Shown here: positions 8,603 through 16,505 of the stretch, piece after piece
Numbering within the stretch: the first letter of the stretch is position 1
Layout: each line of letters starts with the position of its first letter
Source of the DNA: Bacteroidaceae bacterium
GTDB lineage: Bacteria > Bacteroidota > Bacteroidia > Bacteroidales > Bacteroidaceae
Assembly (NCBI GenBank): GCA_017448965.1
Contig: JAFSKK010000050.1
Span: 1-64,000 of the forward strand
DNA: 64,000 nucleotides
Direction of reading: 5' to 3'
Made by a program: the position numbers and the translations under genes
Notes under the pieces: model-generated
Seen by the model: the letters and a program-made list of their open reading frames with translations, nothing else
Told to the model about the DNA's origin: nothing
The model's database searches: none

Positions 8603-9803
8603 CACACACACATGAGTCGCTCCACACGTTCTCAGCCGTCTCTACCATGTCAATCACCGCGAAGAGAGGCAGAATGAGACCCATGATACCCAGCGGCGCA
8701 CCGACACCAGCCATGAGCGAGAAAGTGAGGAAATAGCAACCCATAGGCACACCAGCATTGCCAATGGCCGACACCACTGCCACCACAAGCCACACAAGCA
8801 TTGTAGGCCAATCGAGCCTCATGCCCCCGTTTTGCATCACATAGAGCGACGTGACAAGAATGAAGGCGGCACAACCATTCATGTTGATGGTGGTACAGAT
8901 GGGCAGGACGAACCGAGCCACCTCACCACGCACTCCCAACCTTTCCTCTGCCGACTGCATGGTCACAGGCAGGGTAGCCGCACTGCTCTTTGTGAAGAGC
9001 GCCATGAGCACAGCAGGCGACATTGCCTTGAGCACCTTCCACGAGTTCAGCCCCCTAGCCAAGAGGAAGAGCGGCAGCACCACGAAGAACTGCAGCAGAT
9101 TCCCTCCCAGAATCACAGCCACATATTTGCCCAAGGAGCCAACCATCACCCCTGCCGACAACTGGCCCGACAACTGACCCGCAAAGGCCACGATGCCCAG
9201 GGGCAAGACTCGGATGAGCGCACGGATGAGCACAAAGAGCAGTTCCTGCAAACCAAAGATGCCCTTGATGAGCACCTGCACGTTGTCGCTCTTCGGCATG
9301 AATGCCAAGGCCAGTCCCACTGCGGCTGCGATGAGCAGGATGCTCAGCACATTGCCCTTGGCAAATGGCTCCACCACATTGTTGGGCACCACGCTAAGCA
9401 GATGGTCATAGTAGGAAAGTTCTTTCACCGATCCGCTCCAATCCTCTTCCGTAGGGAATGCATCTATATTTTCGGGGCTGATCACCACATAGAGCACCAG
9501 CCCCACCACTGCAGCCGCCACGGTGGTGAGGAGCGTGTAGGTGAGGGTGTGAAGGAATATCCTGCCTGTCTCCTGCCGTTGTCCCAGCGAGGAGAGTGTG
9601 GTGATGACAGCCAATGCGATGGTGGGCACTGCCACCAGTTGGAAGAGTCGCGTGAAGACCGTAGCGATGAAGTGGAACAGCCCGTCGAGCCATTCCACAT
9701 GCAGCCATCCCAAAATGCCTCCGACTGCAAGGGCGCCCACCCACACTGCGAGTTGACGCCCCTGATTTGTTTTTGTGTTCGTGTTCTTGCTCATCTTTCC
9801 CAT
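8562..9803 (-). CDS. Dicarboxylate/amino acid:cation symporter (DAACS family)
   Basis: 413-residue inner-membrane carrier. The family signatures are present: the serine-rich reentrant loop TKSSAATLP, the TM7 motif NMNG, and the HP2-type segment GNAGVPMGCYF. DAACS members import glutamate, aspartate, C4-dicarboxylates or cystine (TcyP-type) with H+ or Na+; the substrate cannot be read from sequence. The ATG at 9803 overlaps the stop of the binding-protein gene by one base (TGATG), so the two are translationally coupled and share the promoter at 10728-10796. Because that promoter belongs to a set that also serves cysK and the encapsulin operon, I infer cystine or a related sulfur amino acid as a candidate substrate. 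Confidence 0.8.
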   Translation of the reverse strand: MGKMSKNTNTKTNQGRQLAVWVGALAVGGILGWLHVEWLDGLFHFIATVFTRLFQLVAVPTIALAVITTLSSLGQRQETGRIFLHTLTYTLLTTVAAAVVGLVLYVVISPENIDAFPTEEDWSGSVKELSYYDHLLSVVPNNVVEPFAKGNVLSILLIAAAVGLALAFMPKSDNVQVLIKGIFGLQELLFVLIRALIRVLPLGIVAFAGQLSGQLSAGVMVGSLGKYVAVILGGNLLQFFVVLPLFLLARGLNSWKVLKAMSPAVLMALFTKSSAATLPVTMQSAEERLGVRGEVARFVLPICTTINMNGCAAFILVTSLYVMQNGGMRLDWPTMLVWLVVAVVSAIGNAGVPMGCYFLTFSLMAGVGAPLGIMGLILPLFAVIDMVETAENVWSDSCVCAMVASCPPQDGRA

Positions 9804-10699
9804 CACCTGTTAGCCAACACTTTGATTTGCTGTTTCACATCCTTCTCTTCCAGTTGGAGAAATCCCTGCGAGTGGTTGTAGGCCTGTCCCTCGCTGAGCA
9901 CCCATGAGAGAAATTGCTCAATGTCGCTGTCATACTGCTCGTAAGTGAAGCCTACAGGCTCTACGGGGATGGCGTCGATGGGCTGATGCTCGAGCAGGTT
10001 GATGGCGGTGTCGAGGTCGGTGAAGGCCTCTCCCTGTTCTTTCTTTACATGAAGGGGCAGCAGGGCTATGCCTTCGCGGACGTGGCGTGACTGGAGGTCG
10101 TAGAGGAAAGTGAGCGAGGTGAATGTCACTGCTGTAGGCTCTTCTTCGAGGGCTGCGAGCAGGTAGTAGTCGTCGCCTGCCACTTTGTTGCCTTTCAAGT
10201 CGTCCTTGGTGTGGCCGAAATGGGCAGCGAGCGCAGGTGTCCAACTGGTGCTGTGACTACCTGTGCAGACGGTCAGTTTGTCGGCCAACCGCTCTTTCCT
10301 GCTCTTTACGTTGTCAAACTCGTCGTCGTCGAGTTCTTCGTCCACAAAGAAGAGGCGTTTCAGGTCCTTGGCTGTCCATGTCCGTTTCTCGATGTCCTCT
10401 TTCAGCGGATTGGTAGCCGAGATGACAGGCAGCAGAGCATAGCGTCCCACGTAGGTCACGTTGATGCCCTCCACCTCGGTGCTGACGAGTGTGAGATCGG
10501 CTTCCTTCGCCTTGCCCGACACGAGTTCTATCTGCACTTCGGGATGCTCTTCGCGATAGGCTGCCACCCATTTCTCCACCAGTGTACGTCCTGCCTTGCT
10601 GGTCTTCACCGTAATCACTCCATCGTTCTGTGCCGTGAGGGCTGAGGCGGATGCCACGCCCAGCGTCATGGCTAAAATCAAATTCAATATCTTCTTCAT
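9803..10699 (-). CDS. Periplasmic substrate-binding protein (PstS/PBP-like)
   Basis: 298 residues. The start at 10699 gives signal peptide MKKILNLILAMTLGVASASA; the longer in-frame reading upstream crosses the promoter and is rejected. The mature protein begins with ITVKTSKAGRTLVEKWVAAY, then EVQIELVSGKAKEADLTLVS, a pattern of type II periplasmic binding proteins for oxyanions (phosphate, tungstate, sulfate). A motif CTGSHSTSWTPAL (about 165-177) may form an anion loop. No ABC permease or ATPase is adjacent; the next gene is a symporter. The ligand is unknown. Its promoter carries the TACC/GGTA operator (site A). Confidence 0.55.
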   Translation of the reverse strand: MKKILNLILAMTLGVASASALTAQNDGVITVKTSKAGRTLVEKWVAAYREEHPEVQIELVSGKAKEADLTLVSTEVEGINVTYVGRYALLPVISATNPLKEDIEKRTWTAKDLKRLFFVDEELDDDEFDNVKSRKERLADKLTVCTGSHSTSWTPALAAHFGHTKDDLKGNKVAGDDYYLLAALEEEPTAVTFTSLTFLYDLQSRHVREGIALLPLHVKKEQGEAFTDLDTAINLLEHQPIDAIPVEPVGFTYEQYDSDIEQFLSWVLSEGQAYNHSQGFLQLEEKDVKQQIKVLANR

Positions 10700-10727
10700 T
10701 TTTCTTGTTGTTTTCAATTTTTTTTTG

Positions 10728-10796
10728 CAAAGGTACGGACATTTCACCGTCACCGAAATCCCGTTGGTATGGTAGGGGCATACCATGAATGTGGTA
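10728..10796 (-). promoter_or_regulatory. Operator-promoter A (7-2-7 TACC/GGTA type)
   Basis: Inverted repeat TACCATGAATGTGGTA at 10781-10796, extra GGTA half-site at 10771-10774, CGAAATCCC (GGGATTTCG on the coding strand) at 10754-10762, and minus-strand -7 box TACCTTTG at 10728-10735. From the outer edge of the operator to the first base of the -7 box is 61 bp, identical to sites B-E. Confidence 0.8.
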
Positions 10797-10804
10797 GGAG
10801 GAGG

Positions 10805-12808
10805 TCAAAGCGACACGCTCAGATTCGTGTAGAAATTCCTTCCCTTCTGTGGGATGTCGCACCAATCGGAATAGGTGGAGTAACGTTTGTCGAGCAGGTT
10901 CTCCACTCCAGCACGGAGGGTCAGGGTATGTCCGTGCAGATGGAATGCATATTGTCCGCTGAGGTTCACGATGGCATAGGCAGGTGTGGAGGTCTCGCCA
11001 TACTTCTTGCCATAGTTGACCTGGCGTGCATTGCCCTTCACGGTCAATTTGCAGTTGATGGCAGACAGTTGACAGTTGATACCCGACGTGTAGGCAAATG
11101 GCGAGATGAGCGGCAACGCCTTCCCCACGTCGTCATTTCCTATGGCATAACTCAGCCGCGTGTTCCATGTCAGCCACGGGAGGAGTTTCCAGTCGGCTGT
11201 AAATGCCGTGTTCACGATGGTGGCATGGCTTAGGTTGCCATACACCTTCACTCCCTCGGCACCAACCGTCATGGGCGAGAGGCGATTCTCGAACTGGCCG
11301 ATGATGTAGTTGGAGAAGAAGAAAGCGTTGGCATCGAGGGAAATTGAGAGTTGAGAGTTGAAAATTGAGAATTTGGCTGCACAGTTCAGTTCCATCGCAC
11401 TCTCATTCTTCAGATGCGGATTGCCAATGTAGTCATACTGGTCGAACGTGTTGTTCAAGTAGTAGCCATACGCCTCCGTCACGGTCGGTGCGCGGCTTCC
11501 CCACCCAGCGCCTATTGACAATTGAGAATTGAGAATTGATAGTTGATAAGTGGCGGCAATGCGTCCGATGGTCTGATTGTAACTGTCCTTCATGCCAGGG
11601 AAGAACACCCTCAGCGCATGGTAGCCCTCCTCGTTGTTGAGCCGCTGCCACTGCATCGCCCATTTGGCCGTGAGCGTTACGGTTTGCCTGCCCGTCAGCG
11701 AGATGCGGTCGTTCACAGCCAAACCCGTGTTCAGCGTGCCCACATCGGGCCATGTGACCATATACATCGGTGCGGCACCACCCGGATACATCGTCATGTC
11801 GGCAAAGAGACGGTTGTAGTAGAGGTCGTAGTTCGCCTGCACCTCGTGCCGCCCACCCGTTCCTGTCAGCAGACTGTAGAGTCCGCTTGTCCAACTCTTT
11901 CCGGGCATATCCATGTGTATCTCCACATCGGGACGCTTCGTGTCGTCCATCACGTGGGTGATGTGGTTGTAATACCCCTTCGTTTCCCACGCATTCAGGA
12001 ACCCCTCCACGAACTGGTGCCGATACGACAGCGACGCAATGAACGCCTCCGCCTTCGCCACATCCATGTTCAAGGCAGGATAGCCCACGTTGCTGGCACG
12101 GTCGTAGATGAACGTACCCTCCACCACGTCGTTCCCTTCCTCCGTCAGACGGAACCCGAAGTTGTCATACACATTCACCTTCTGGAACTGCGAGAACGGT
12201 ACCTTCCGTCCTCCACCCTCCTTATAGTTATCGGCATGGCGGTAGAACACCCCAGCATTCGTGTAGAACCTCGGCAATGACACCGCTCCATCCGCTCCAT
12301 ACACCTGCAGGTGTCCGTTAGTTTCATGACCAACGACCAGCCCTCCTCCAAGTCCCCCTATTTTGGAGGAGAACAGGGATTCTCCCCCAAATCCCGCCTT
12401 TCTCAACTTTAAGTCCAAACTCCCGCCGATGTTGCCCGTCGATTGCGGATTTCCGTTCAGTCCCGAATTGAGCAGGATGCTCTGCAGGTTGCTACTCTCC
12501 ACATAAGACGTCACAGGGTCCATCTTGTCCGTGCAGGCATAGAAAATCTTCATGCCGTCGATGGTGGTCGACACACGTTCCGTTGCCATGTTGTTCACCA
12601 CAGGCTCCCAGGCATATGAGCCACGTCTCACCAAGTCCACGTGCGACAGCTCCGCCAAGTGCTCGTCGATGCTTGCCGCCAGCCCCTTCACCGAACGTTT
12701 CCTTCCCTCCCCTGCTGCCGAAACCACTACCACCTCGTCGATGAGGTGTGACGAGGTGATTATGGTGTCAGAGGGTGATAATATAGCTAAAAGTAAAGTT
12801 CCAATCAT
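10805..12808 (-). CDS. TonB-dependent outer-membrane receptor
   Basis: 667 residues, no CarboxypepD-like N-terminal domain. After a short signal (about 1-12) the TonB-box region is IDEVVVVSAAGEG, then a plug with RVSTTIDGMKIFYACTDKMDP and a 22-strand-type barrel ending YTNLSVSL with the usual terminal aromatic/hydrophobic pattern. The ligand is unknown; it is not a SusC type. Three places in the barrel read as the same peptide unit (QLSILNSQLSI, FSIFNSQLSIS, NCQLSAINCKLTV), encoded by period-7 repeats at 11514-11550, 11341-11375 and 11041-11081. A GC-rich hairpin lies at 12341-12402. The gene is downstream of the lipoprotein at 13024-13971 and probably shares its promoter (site C). Confidence 0.82.
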   Translation of the reverse strand: MIGTLLLAILSPSDTIITSSHLIDEVVVVSAAGEGRKRSVKGLAASIDEHLAELSHVDLVRRGSYAWEPVVNNMATERVSTTIDGMKIFYACTDKMDPVTSYVESSNLQSILLNSGLNGNPQSTGNIGGSLDLKLRKAGFGGESLFSSKIGGLGGGLVVGHETNGHLQVYGADGAVSLPRFYTNAGVFYRHADNYKEGGGRKVPFSQFQKVNVYDNFGFRLTEEGNDVVEGTFIYDRASNVGYPALNMDVAKAEAFIASLSYRHQFVEGFLNAWETKGYYNHITHVMDDTKRPDVEIHMDMPGKSWTSGLYSLLTGTGGRHEVQANYDLYYNRLFADMTMYPGGAAPMYMVTWPDVGTLNTGLAVNDRISLTGRQTVTLTAKWAMQWQRLNNEEGYHALRVFFPGMKDSYNQTIGRIAATYQLSILNSQLSIGAGWGSRAPTVTEAYGYYLNNTFDQYDYIGNPHLKNESAMELNCAAKFSIFNSQLSISLDANAFFFSNYIIGQFENRLSPMTVGAEGVKVYGNLSHATIVNTAFTADWKLLPWLTWNTRLSYAIGNDDVGKALPLISPFAYTSGINCQLSAINCKLTVKGNARQVNYGKKYGETSTPAYAIVNLSGQYAFHLHGHTLTLRAGVENLLDKRYSTYSDWCDIPQKGRNFYTNLSVSL
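11041..11081. repeat. Period-7 repeat arm inside the TonB receptor gene
   Basis: GCAGTTGAT and GACAGTTGAT-type units encode NCQLSAINCKLTV in frame. They resemble single arms of the intergenic palindromes. Confidence 0.6.
11341..11375. repeat. Period-7 repeat arm inside the TonB receptor gene
   Basis: ATTGAGAGTTGAGAGTTGA-type heptamers encode FSIFNSQLSIS in frame on the minus strand. Confidence 0.7.
11514..11550. repeat. Period-7 repeat arm inside the TonB receptor gene
   Basis: AATTGAG heptamers encode YQLSILNSQLSIG in frame on the minus strand. Confidence 0.7.
12341..12402. repeat. GC-rich hairpin inside the TonB receptor gene
   Basis: CTCCTCCAA pairs with TTGGAGGAG, followed by GGGATTCTCCCCCAAATCCC. 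It is translated in frame as a Gly-rich stretch (KAGFGGESLFSSKIGGLGGG). It resembles the hairpins in the cysteine desulfurase (30560-30672) and C-S lyase (32610-32642) genes. Confidence 0.5.
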
Positions 12809-12841
12809 TTTTCACTTAAGTTTCGCAAGGTCCACTTTCTT

Positions 12842-12950
12842 GGAGTTAAAGAAGTTAGAGGAGTTAAAGCCGAATGTAATGCTGGCGTGAAAACTCCTCC
12901 CCACAGTTGACAGAGTATAGGCTGTAACTCCTTTAACTCCTTTAACTCCT
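12842..12950. repeat. Palindromic element with 9-bp repeat arms (copy 2, inverted)
   Basis: Reverse complement of 1-117 with only a few differences; the whole core (ACTCTGTCAACTGTGG through CACGCCAGCATTACATTCGG) is kept. It lies between the lipoprotein and TonB receptor genes. A further fragment (12951-13022) carries a short GC-rich core and a TTGAATTTTTCAA arm. Confidence 0.85.
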
Positions 12951-13023
12951 GAGCGCCATCGCGTAGCGCTTTGCTCGCAAAGAACCGGTAACTTCCGACA
13001 GTTGAATTTTTCAACCTTCAATT

Positions 13024-13971
13024 TCAAAGTGTTACGTCCCAATACAGTGAACTGAACCCATCCTTCAGGTCATCGCCTCCTGCCACGATGTTACCCTTCG
13101 AGTCCTTCACCGTCAGGTGGATGCGCCACAAGCCTGTCATCGTCAGGTTGATGGTGCCTGTGTAGCTGCCGTCCTGCTGCTTGGTCAGAGCCACGTTGTC
13201 AGGTGACGTGTGGTTGCCCATGTCTGGCATGCGAGGGTCTATCTCGATGGTGAAGGTCTCCGTGGCCAAGGCGTAGGGTGTGGTGGCTGGGGTGCTCTTC
13301 TTCGAGATGTAGGTCTGGATGGTGTTCGTGCCTGTCTTCCAGTCTGATGGATTGACTAAGGAGAGGAAGTACGTGTCATCGCCCACCTTGAAGTTCTTGA
13401 GCCAGTCCTGTCCATCAGGCAGCGCTTCCACGTTGATGGCCTGCTTCTCCACGCCGCCCTTGCTGCCCAGCACCTCGATGTCGTAGGAGAACTGCCAGTT
13501 GCCTGCGTCGCTCGTGTTCATCAGCAGCGACACCCATCCGCGCTTCACGGCAGGACGTGTCGTGTCGAACACCTCGAAACTGCCGCCCACAGGAGTGCTG
13601 TGCCACATGTCCATCTTCACCATGTGCATCAGCGGTGTGACATTCTTGATGTTGAAGTTCTTGACGTAGTTGCCCGACTTTTTCTTCGTCACCACGAAGT
13701 ACAGGTCGTTGTAGCCTCTGTGCAGGGTGCCCGTCTTCGTATAGGCCCACACGTCATACTTGCCGTCCACAGAAGTGGAGAGTTCGGGGATGATGTGCAC
13801 CGTCTGGATGAATCTGTACACCTGCAGCGCCTCCTCGGCCGAGCAGCAATCCACATCGCTCGTCAGGTCAATACCGTCAATCACTATTCCCGTCTCATCG
13901 TCGTTGCTGTTGCACGACACCAGTCCCAGCGATGCTATCGCTAAAAACAACATTAATACCTTCTTGTTCAT
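13024..13971 (-). CDS. Lipoprotein with FixH/YtkA-like C-terminal domain
   Basis: 315 residues, signal peptide with lipobox LVSC (Cys20), then an Asp-rich N-terminus. Residues about 45-245 are beta-rich without a family I recognise. Residues about 250-315 (SYTGTINLTMTGLWRIHLTVKDSKGNIV) look like the FixH/YtkA immunoglobulin-like fold found in copper- or redox-linked envelope proteins. The protein is probably a surface or periplasm-facing partner of the TonB receptor encoded 215 bp downstream. Its 5' leader holds a palindromic element (14006-14106) and its promoter is site C. Function is unknown; uptake of a metal or sulfur compound is inference. Confidence 0.65.
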   Translation of the reverse strand: MNKKVLMLFLAIASLGLVSCNSNDDETGIVIDGIDLTSDVDCCSAEEALQVYRFIQTVHIIPELSTSVDGKYDVWAYTKTGTLHRGYNDLYFVVTKKKSGNYVKNFNIKNVTPLMHMVKMDMWHSTPVGGSFEVFDTTRPAVKRGWVSLLMNTSDAGNWQFSYDIEVLGSKGGVEKQAINVEALPDGQDWLKNFKVGDDTYFLSLVNPSDWKTGTNTIQTYISKKSTPATTPYALATETFTIEIDPRMPDMGNHTSPDNVALTKQQDGSYTGTINLTMTGLWRIHLTVKDSKGNIVAGGDDLKDGFSSLYWDVTL

Positions 13972-14005
13972 TGTTCTCTCAGTTTTTTGTCGTTAATATT
14001 TTTTT

Positions 14006-14106
14006 TAAGTTTAGAGTTTACAGTTTAAAGTTTAAAGAAGGCTGACGCGGTGTTGGCAAACAGGCCGCATGGTCTTTAACCTTTAACCTTTCAACTTTAA
14101 CCTTTA
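14006..14106. repeat. Palindromic element, 7-bp arms, GCTGACGCG/GCCGCATGG core
   Basis: Arms are AGTTTAA-type heptamers and TTTAACC-type heptamers. The core GGCTGACGCGGTG ... GGCCGCATGGTC matches the element at 6556-6664. It sits in the transcribed leader of the lipoprotein gene. Confidence 0.8.
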
Positions 14107-14118
14107 CTAAATCTGCTG

Positions 14119-14187
14119 CAAAGGTACGGACATTTCACCATGCCCGAAATACCCCTCATGCGCTATAAGCATACCACGAACGGGGTA
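14119..14187 (-). promoter_or_regulatory. Operator-promoter C (7-2-7 TACC/GGTA type)
   Basis: Inverted repeat TACCACGAACGGGGTA at 14172-14187, CGAAATACCC near 14145-14154 and minus-strand -7 box TACCTTTG at 14119-14126, with 61 bp from operator edge to -7 box. It drives the lipoprotein gene and probably the TonB receptor. Confidence 0.8.
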
Positions 14188-14189
14188 GA

Positions 14190-14345
14190 GTCGGCTTCTG
14201 CACCTCCACATCCCCCTGATGGGCACCTCCACTGCCCCTAAACCGACATCGTCGACATCGGTTGACCGACCTCGACGACATCGATCGATCGATGTCGACG
14301 ATGTCGGTTCGGAGGCTGTGGAAGTATCGGAAAGGGGGCTTTGCC
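14190..14345. repeat. Nested palindrome cluster with CGACATCG motifs
   Basis: A perfect 19-bp inverted repeat, 14242-14260 with 14290-14308, encloses a third related unit; the three units are spaced about 23 bp apart. Flanking arms (CACCTCCACTGCC and the complementary GGCTGTGGAAGTATCGG) are also roughly inverted. The layout parallels 54667-54841. With sites C, 14006-14106 and 14410-14417 it accounts for the 466-bp gap between the lipoprotein and tcdA. Confidence 0.75.
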
Positions 14346-14409
14346 ACTTTGTCATTGCTGACTACGACAATACGTTTCTATAGGTTTTGTTATTCTCGAT
14401 AAAAAGTCG

Positions 14410-14417
14410 TACCTTTG
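14410..14417 (+). promoter_or_regulatory. -7 box TACCTTTG for tcdA
   Basis: Consensus -7 box 21 bp before the ATG at 14438. Confidence 0.6.
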
Positions 14418-14437
14418 CCAACCAAATTAGAAGAATC

Positions 14438-15244
14438 ATGGCAAACATACAACCAATTTTCCGACGTTCAGAACTGCTTCTGGGTAACGAAGTAATGGAA
14501 CGGATAGCCCAGAAGCGGGTGATTCTCTTCGGTGTGGGAGGGGTAGGATCCTGGTGTGCCGAGAGTTTGGTGCGCAGTGGCATCGGACAGTTGACAATTG
14601 TCGATTCCGACCGCGTATGCATCACCAACATCAACCGCCAGCTGATGGCGACTTCCGAGACGGTGGGGCAGGTGAAGGTGGATGCGCTCAAGCAACGGCT
14701 CCTCAGCATCAACCCCTCGGCAGACATCACCGCCTTGCAGAAGATTTTCACGGAAGAGACTGCCCATGAGTTCGACCTTGGCAGTTACGACTATATCATC
14801 GACGCCATCGACTCGCTCAAGGACAAGGCCTTGCTCATCCTGATGGCTTGCCAGACGAAAGCCAAGTTCTTCTCGTCGATGGGTGCGGCGCTGAAGCTCA
14901 ACCCCACTCGCATACGAGTGACGGAGTTCTGGAAGGTGAAGGGCGACCCCCTCGCTCGTGCCCTGCGCAACCGCTTCAAGCGCGACAAGCATTTCCCTGC
15001 CAAGAAGTTCCAATGTGTGTTTAGTGACGAGTTGCTCACAAATCAAGGTCATAATGCGACTTGTGGCACGGAACGGTGCATGTGTCCGAAGGCAAAGACG
15101 GGACCAGGCGATTCCTCGTTGCTCAATCACGAGTGGTGCTCATCGAAAGCCCAAATCAATGGTTCCCTCGCCCATATCACTGCCATCTTCGGTTTCACGC
15201 TGGCTGGACTGGTGATTCAAGACGCTACTGTTTCCCCTTCATGA
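14438..15244 (+). CDS. tcdA: tRNA threonylcarbamoyladenosine dehydratase (TcdA/CsdL)
   Basis: 268-residue E1-like enzyme. The start at 14438 follows a -7 box and gives MANIQPIFRRSELLLG, the normal N-terminus. ATP-binding VILFGVGGVGSW and VDSDRVCITNINRQ are present, as is the late Cys pair GTERCMCPK. TcdA cyclises t6A37 in ANN-decoding tRNAs to ct6A using ATP. In E. coli it partners with the cysteine desulfurase/sulfur acceptor CsdA-CsdE. The gene is monocistronic and its 3' end overlaps the convergent cysteine desulfidase gene by 20 bp. Confidence 0.88.
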   Translation: MANIQPIFRRSELLLGNEVMERIAQKRVILFGVGGVGSWCAESLVRSGIGQLTIVDSDRVCITNINRQLMATSETVGQVKVDALKQRLLSINPSADITALQKIFTEETAHEFDLGSYDYIIDAIDSLKDKALLILMACQTKAKFFSSMGAALKLNPTRIRVTEFWKVKGDPLARALRNRFKRDKHFPAKKFQCVFSDELLTNQGHNATCGTERCMCPKAKTGPGDSSLLNHEWCSSKAQINGSLAHITAIFGFTLAGLVIQDATVSPS

Positions 15245-16505
15245 TGTCAACAATGACCCCTTCGGTCTTCACCATGCCTGGCGAAGCGATGAGTCCCATG
15301 TTGCGCATGGTTTCTTCGGGAGTTTTGCCATTGATGCCGTGAACATGCCCAATGGCAATGCCCTCAAGAGCCAATCCTACTGATTGATAGGCAGCATCCA
15401 CTGCTACGATGCCTTTCATGGTGCAACCGTGATTGCCGCCGTCACAAATCATGCCTGTGATGCTGGAAGCCATGTTTTGGATGGTCAAAGTCAGGGTCTT
15501 TAATGTTCCTCCTTTCAGATAGGCAAGTCCACATGCCATACCTGTGCCAGCAGCAATGGCGCATCCGCAGAACGCAGAGAGTTTGCCTGAATATTCCTTG
15601 ATGTACATGCAGACCAGATAGCTGAGTGCGGTGGCTCGAAGCAGTTGCTCATTGGTGTAGCCATTCACACGAGCAGATGCATAGAGCGGTAAGGTGGCGA
15701 TGATGCCGTGTGCTCCGCTTCCTGTGATGCTCATGGCAGGATGAGGAAGTCCCAATACACGTGCCTCAATGGCAGCATTGCAAAGAAGCGATGCCGAAGT
15801 CTGCTCATCCGATGAAATGATCTGCTGTCCATTCTTGTTATATAAGTAATGTGCAAACGTGGTTCTTCTGCTCTTGATGGCTTCGTCGAAGAGAGCAAGG
15901 TTGAGGTCGTATGCCTTGCCGATGAAACGAAGTTCATCGTCGGAAACAGTCTTCACATAGTGCAGGATTTGATGTAACGTATAGTGATGAATGAGAGGGA
16001 CACCCTCTTCTTTGATGACTTTTACCCCTTCCTTCTGCCTTTGGGAGAACACAACACGCCCGTTTTCTGTGATTTCTATGATGTTGGTATGAGCATCTCT
16101 GATGGTGACGGTAGCAGTACCCTCGTTGGTGGTGATGACGACGTGGATGTAGATTCTACTGCTGATTTCTCCCAAAGTCACGATGACTTTTCCTTCTTTT
16201 AAGAGTTCTTTTACCAACATGTTGTGTCTGCCTGTAACACCATCCAGACATTCCAGTCCTTTGGACGCATCACCAGCCACATAACCTAAAGCGGCAGCAT
16301 GGGCATTGCCCACCTCATTGCTGTTGGGGATGCCACAGGTGAAAGCATTCTTGTACATACCGCTATTCAAAATGATGTGTATCTCCTGCAATGTACCAGA
16401 GGCATGCTCCCGTGCTGTGGCGACAGCAAAAGCAATGGCTCCAGGTTCCGTTACGCCCAATGCTGGACGCATATCGTCAAGGATGAGTTGGGTCAGTTTG
16501 TTCAT
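15225..16505 (-). CDS. L-cysteine desulfidase family protein (CyuA/UPF0597)
   Basis: 426 residues with the family hallmarks: N-terminal DMRPALGVTEPGAIAFA, FTCGIPNS, SGKLSAFCGCAIAAGTG and GMICDGGNHGC. These conserved cysteines are the expected ligands of a labile [4Fe-4S] cluster. Archaeal and E. coli CyuA members split L-cysteine to pyruvate, ammonia and sulfide; older annotation calls the family serine dehydratase-like. The start lies 4 bp inside the carrier gene (16502-16505), so the two are coupled. A cysteine-degrading pair near a cysteine-making operon suggests active management of the cysteine/sulfide pool, which is inference. Confidence 0.8.
   Translation of the reverse strand: MNKLTQLILDDMRPALGVTEPGAIAFAVATAREHASGTLQEIHIILNSGMYKNAFTCGIPNSNEVGNAHAAALGYVAGDASKGLECLDGVTGRHNMLVKELLKEGKVIVTLGEISSRIYIHVVITTNEGTATVTIRDAHTNIIEITENGRVVFSQRQKEGVKVIKEEGVPLIHHYTLHQILHYVKTVSDDELRFIGKAYDLNLALFDEAIKSRRTTFAHYLYNKNGQQIISSDEQTSASLLCNAAIEARVLGLPHPAMSITGSGAHGIIATLPLYASARVNGYTNEQLLRATALSYLVCMYIKEYSGKLSAFCGCAIAAGTGMACGLAYLKGGTLKTLTLTIQNMASSITGMICDGGNHGCTMKGIVAVDAAYQSVGLALEGIAIGHVHGINGKTPEETMRNMGLIASPGMVKTEGVIVDIMKGKQ

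Noticed and set aside
8562-9803. Assigning the symporter as a glutamate carrier
   Set aside because: The family motifs do not discriminate glutamate, dicarboxylate and cystine carriers, so no gene symbol is given.
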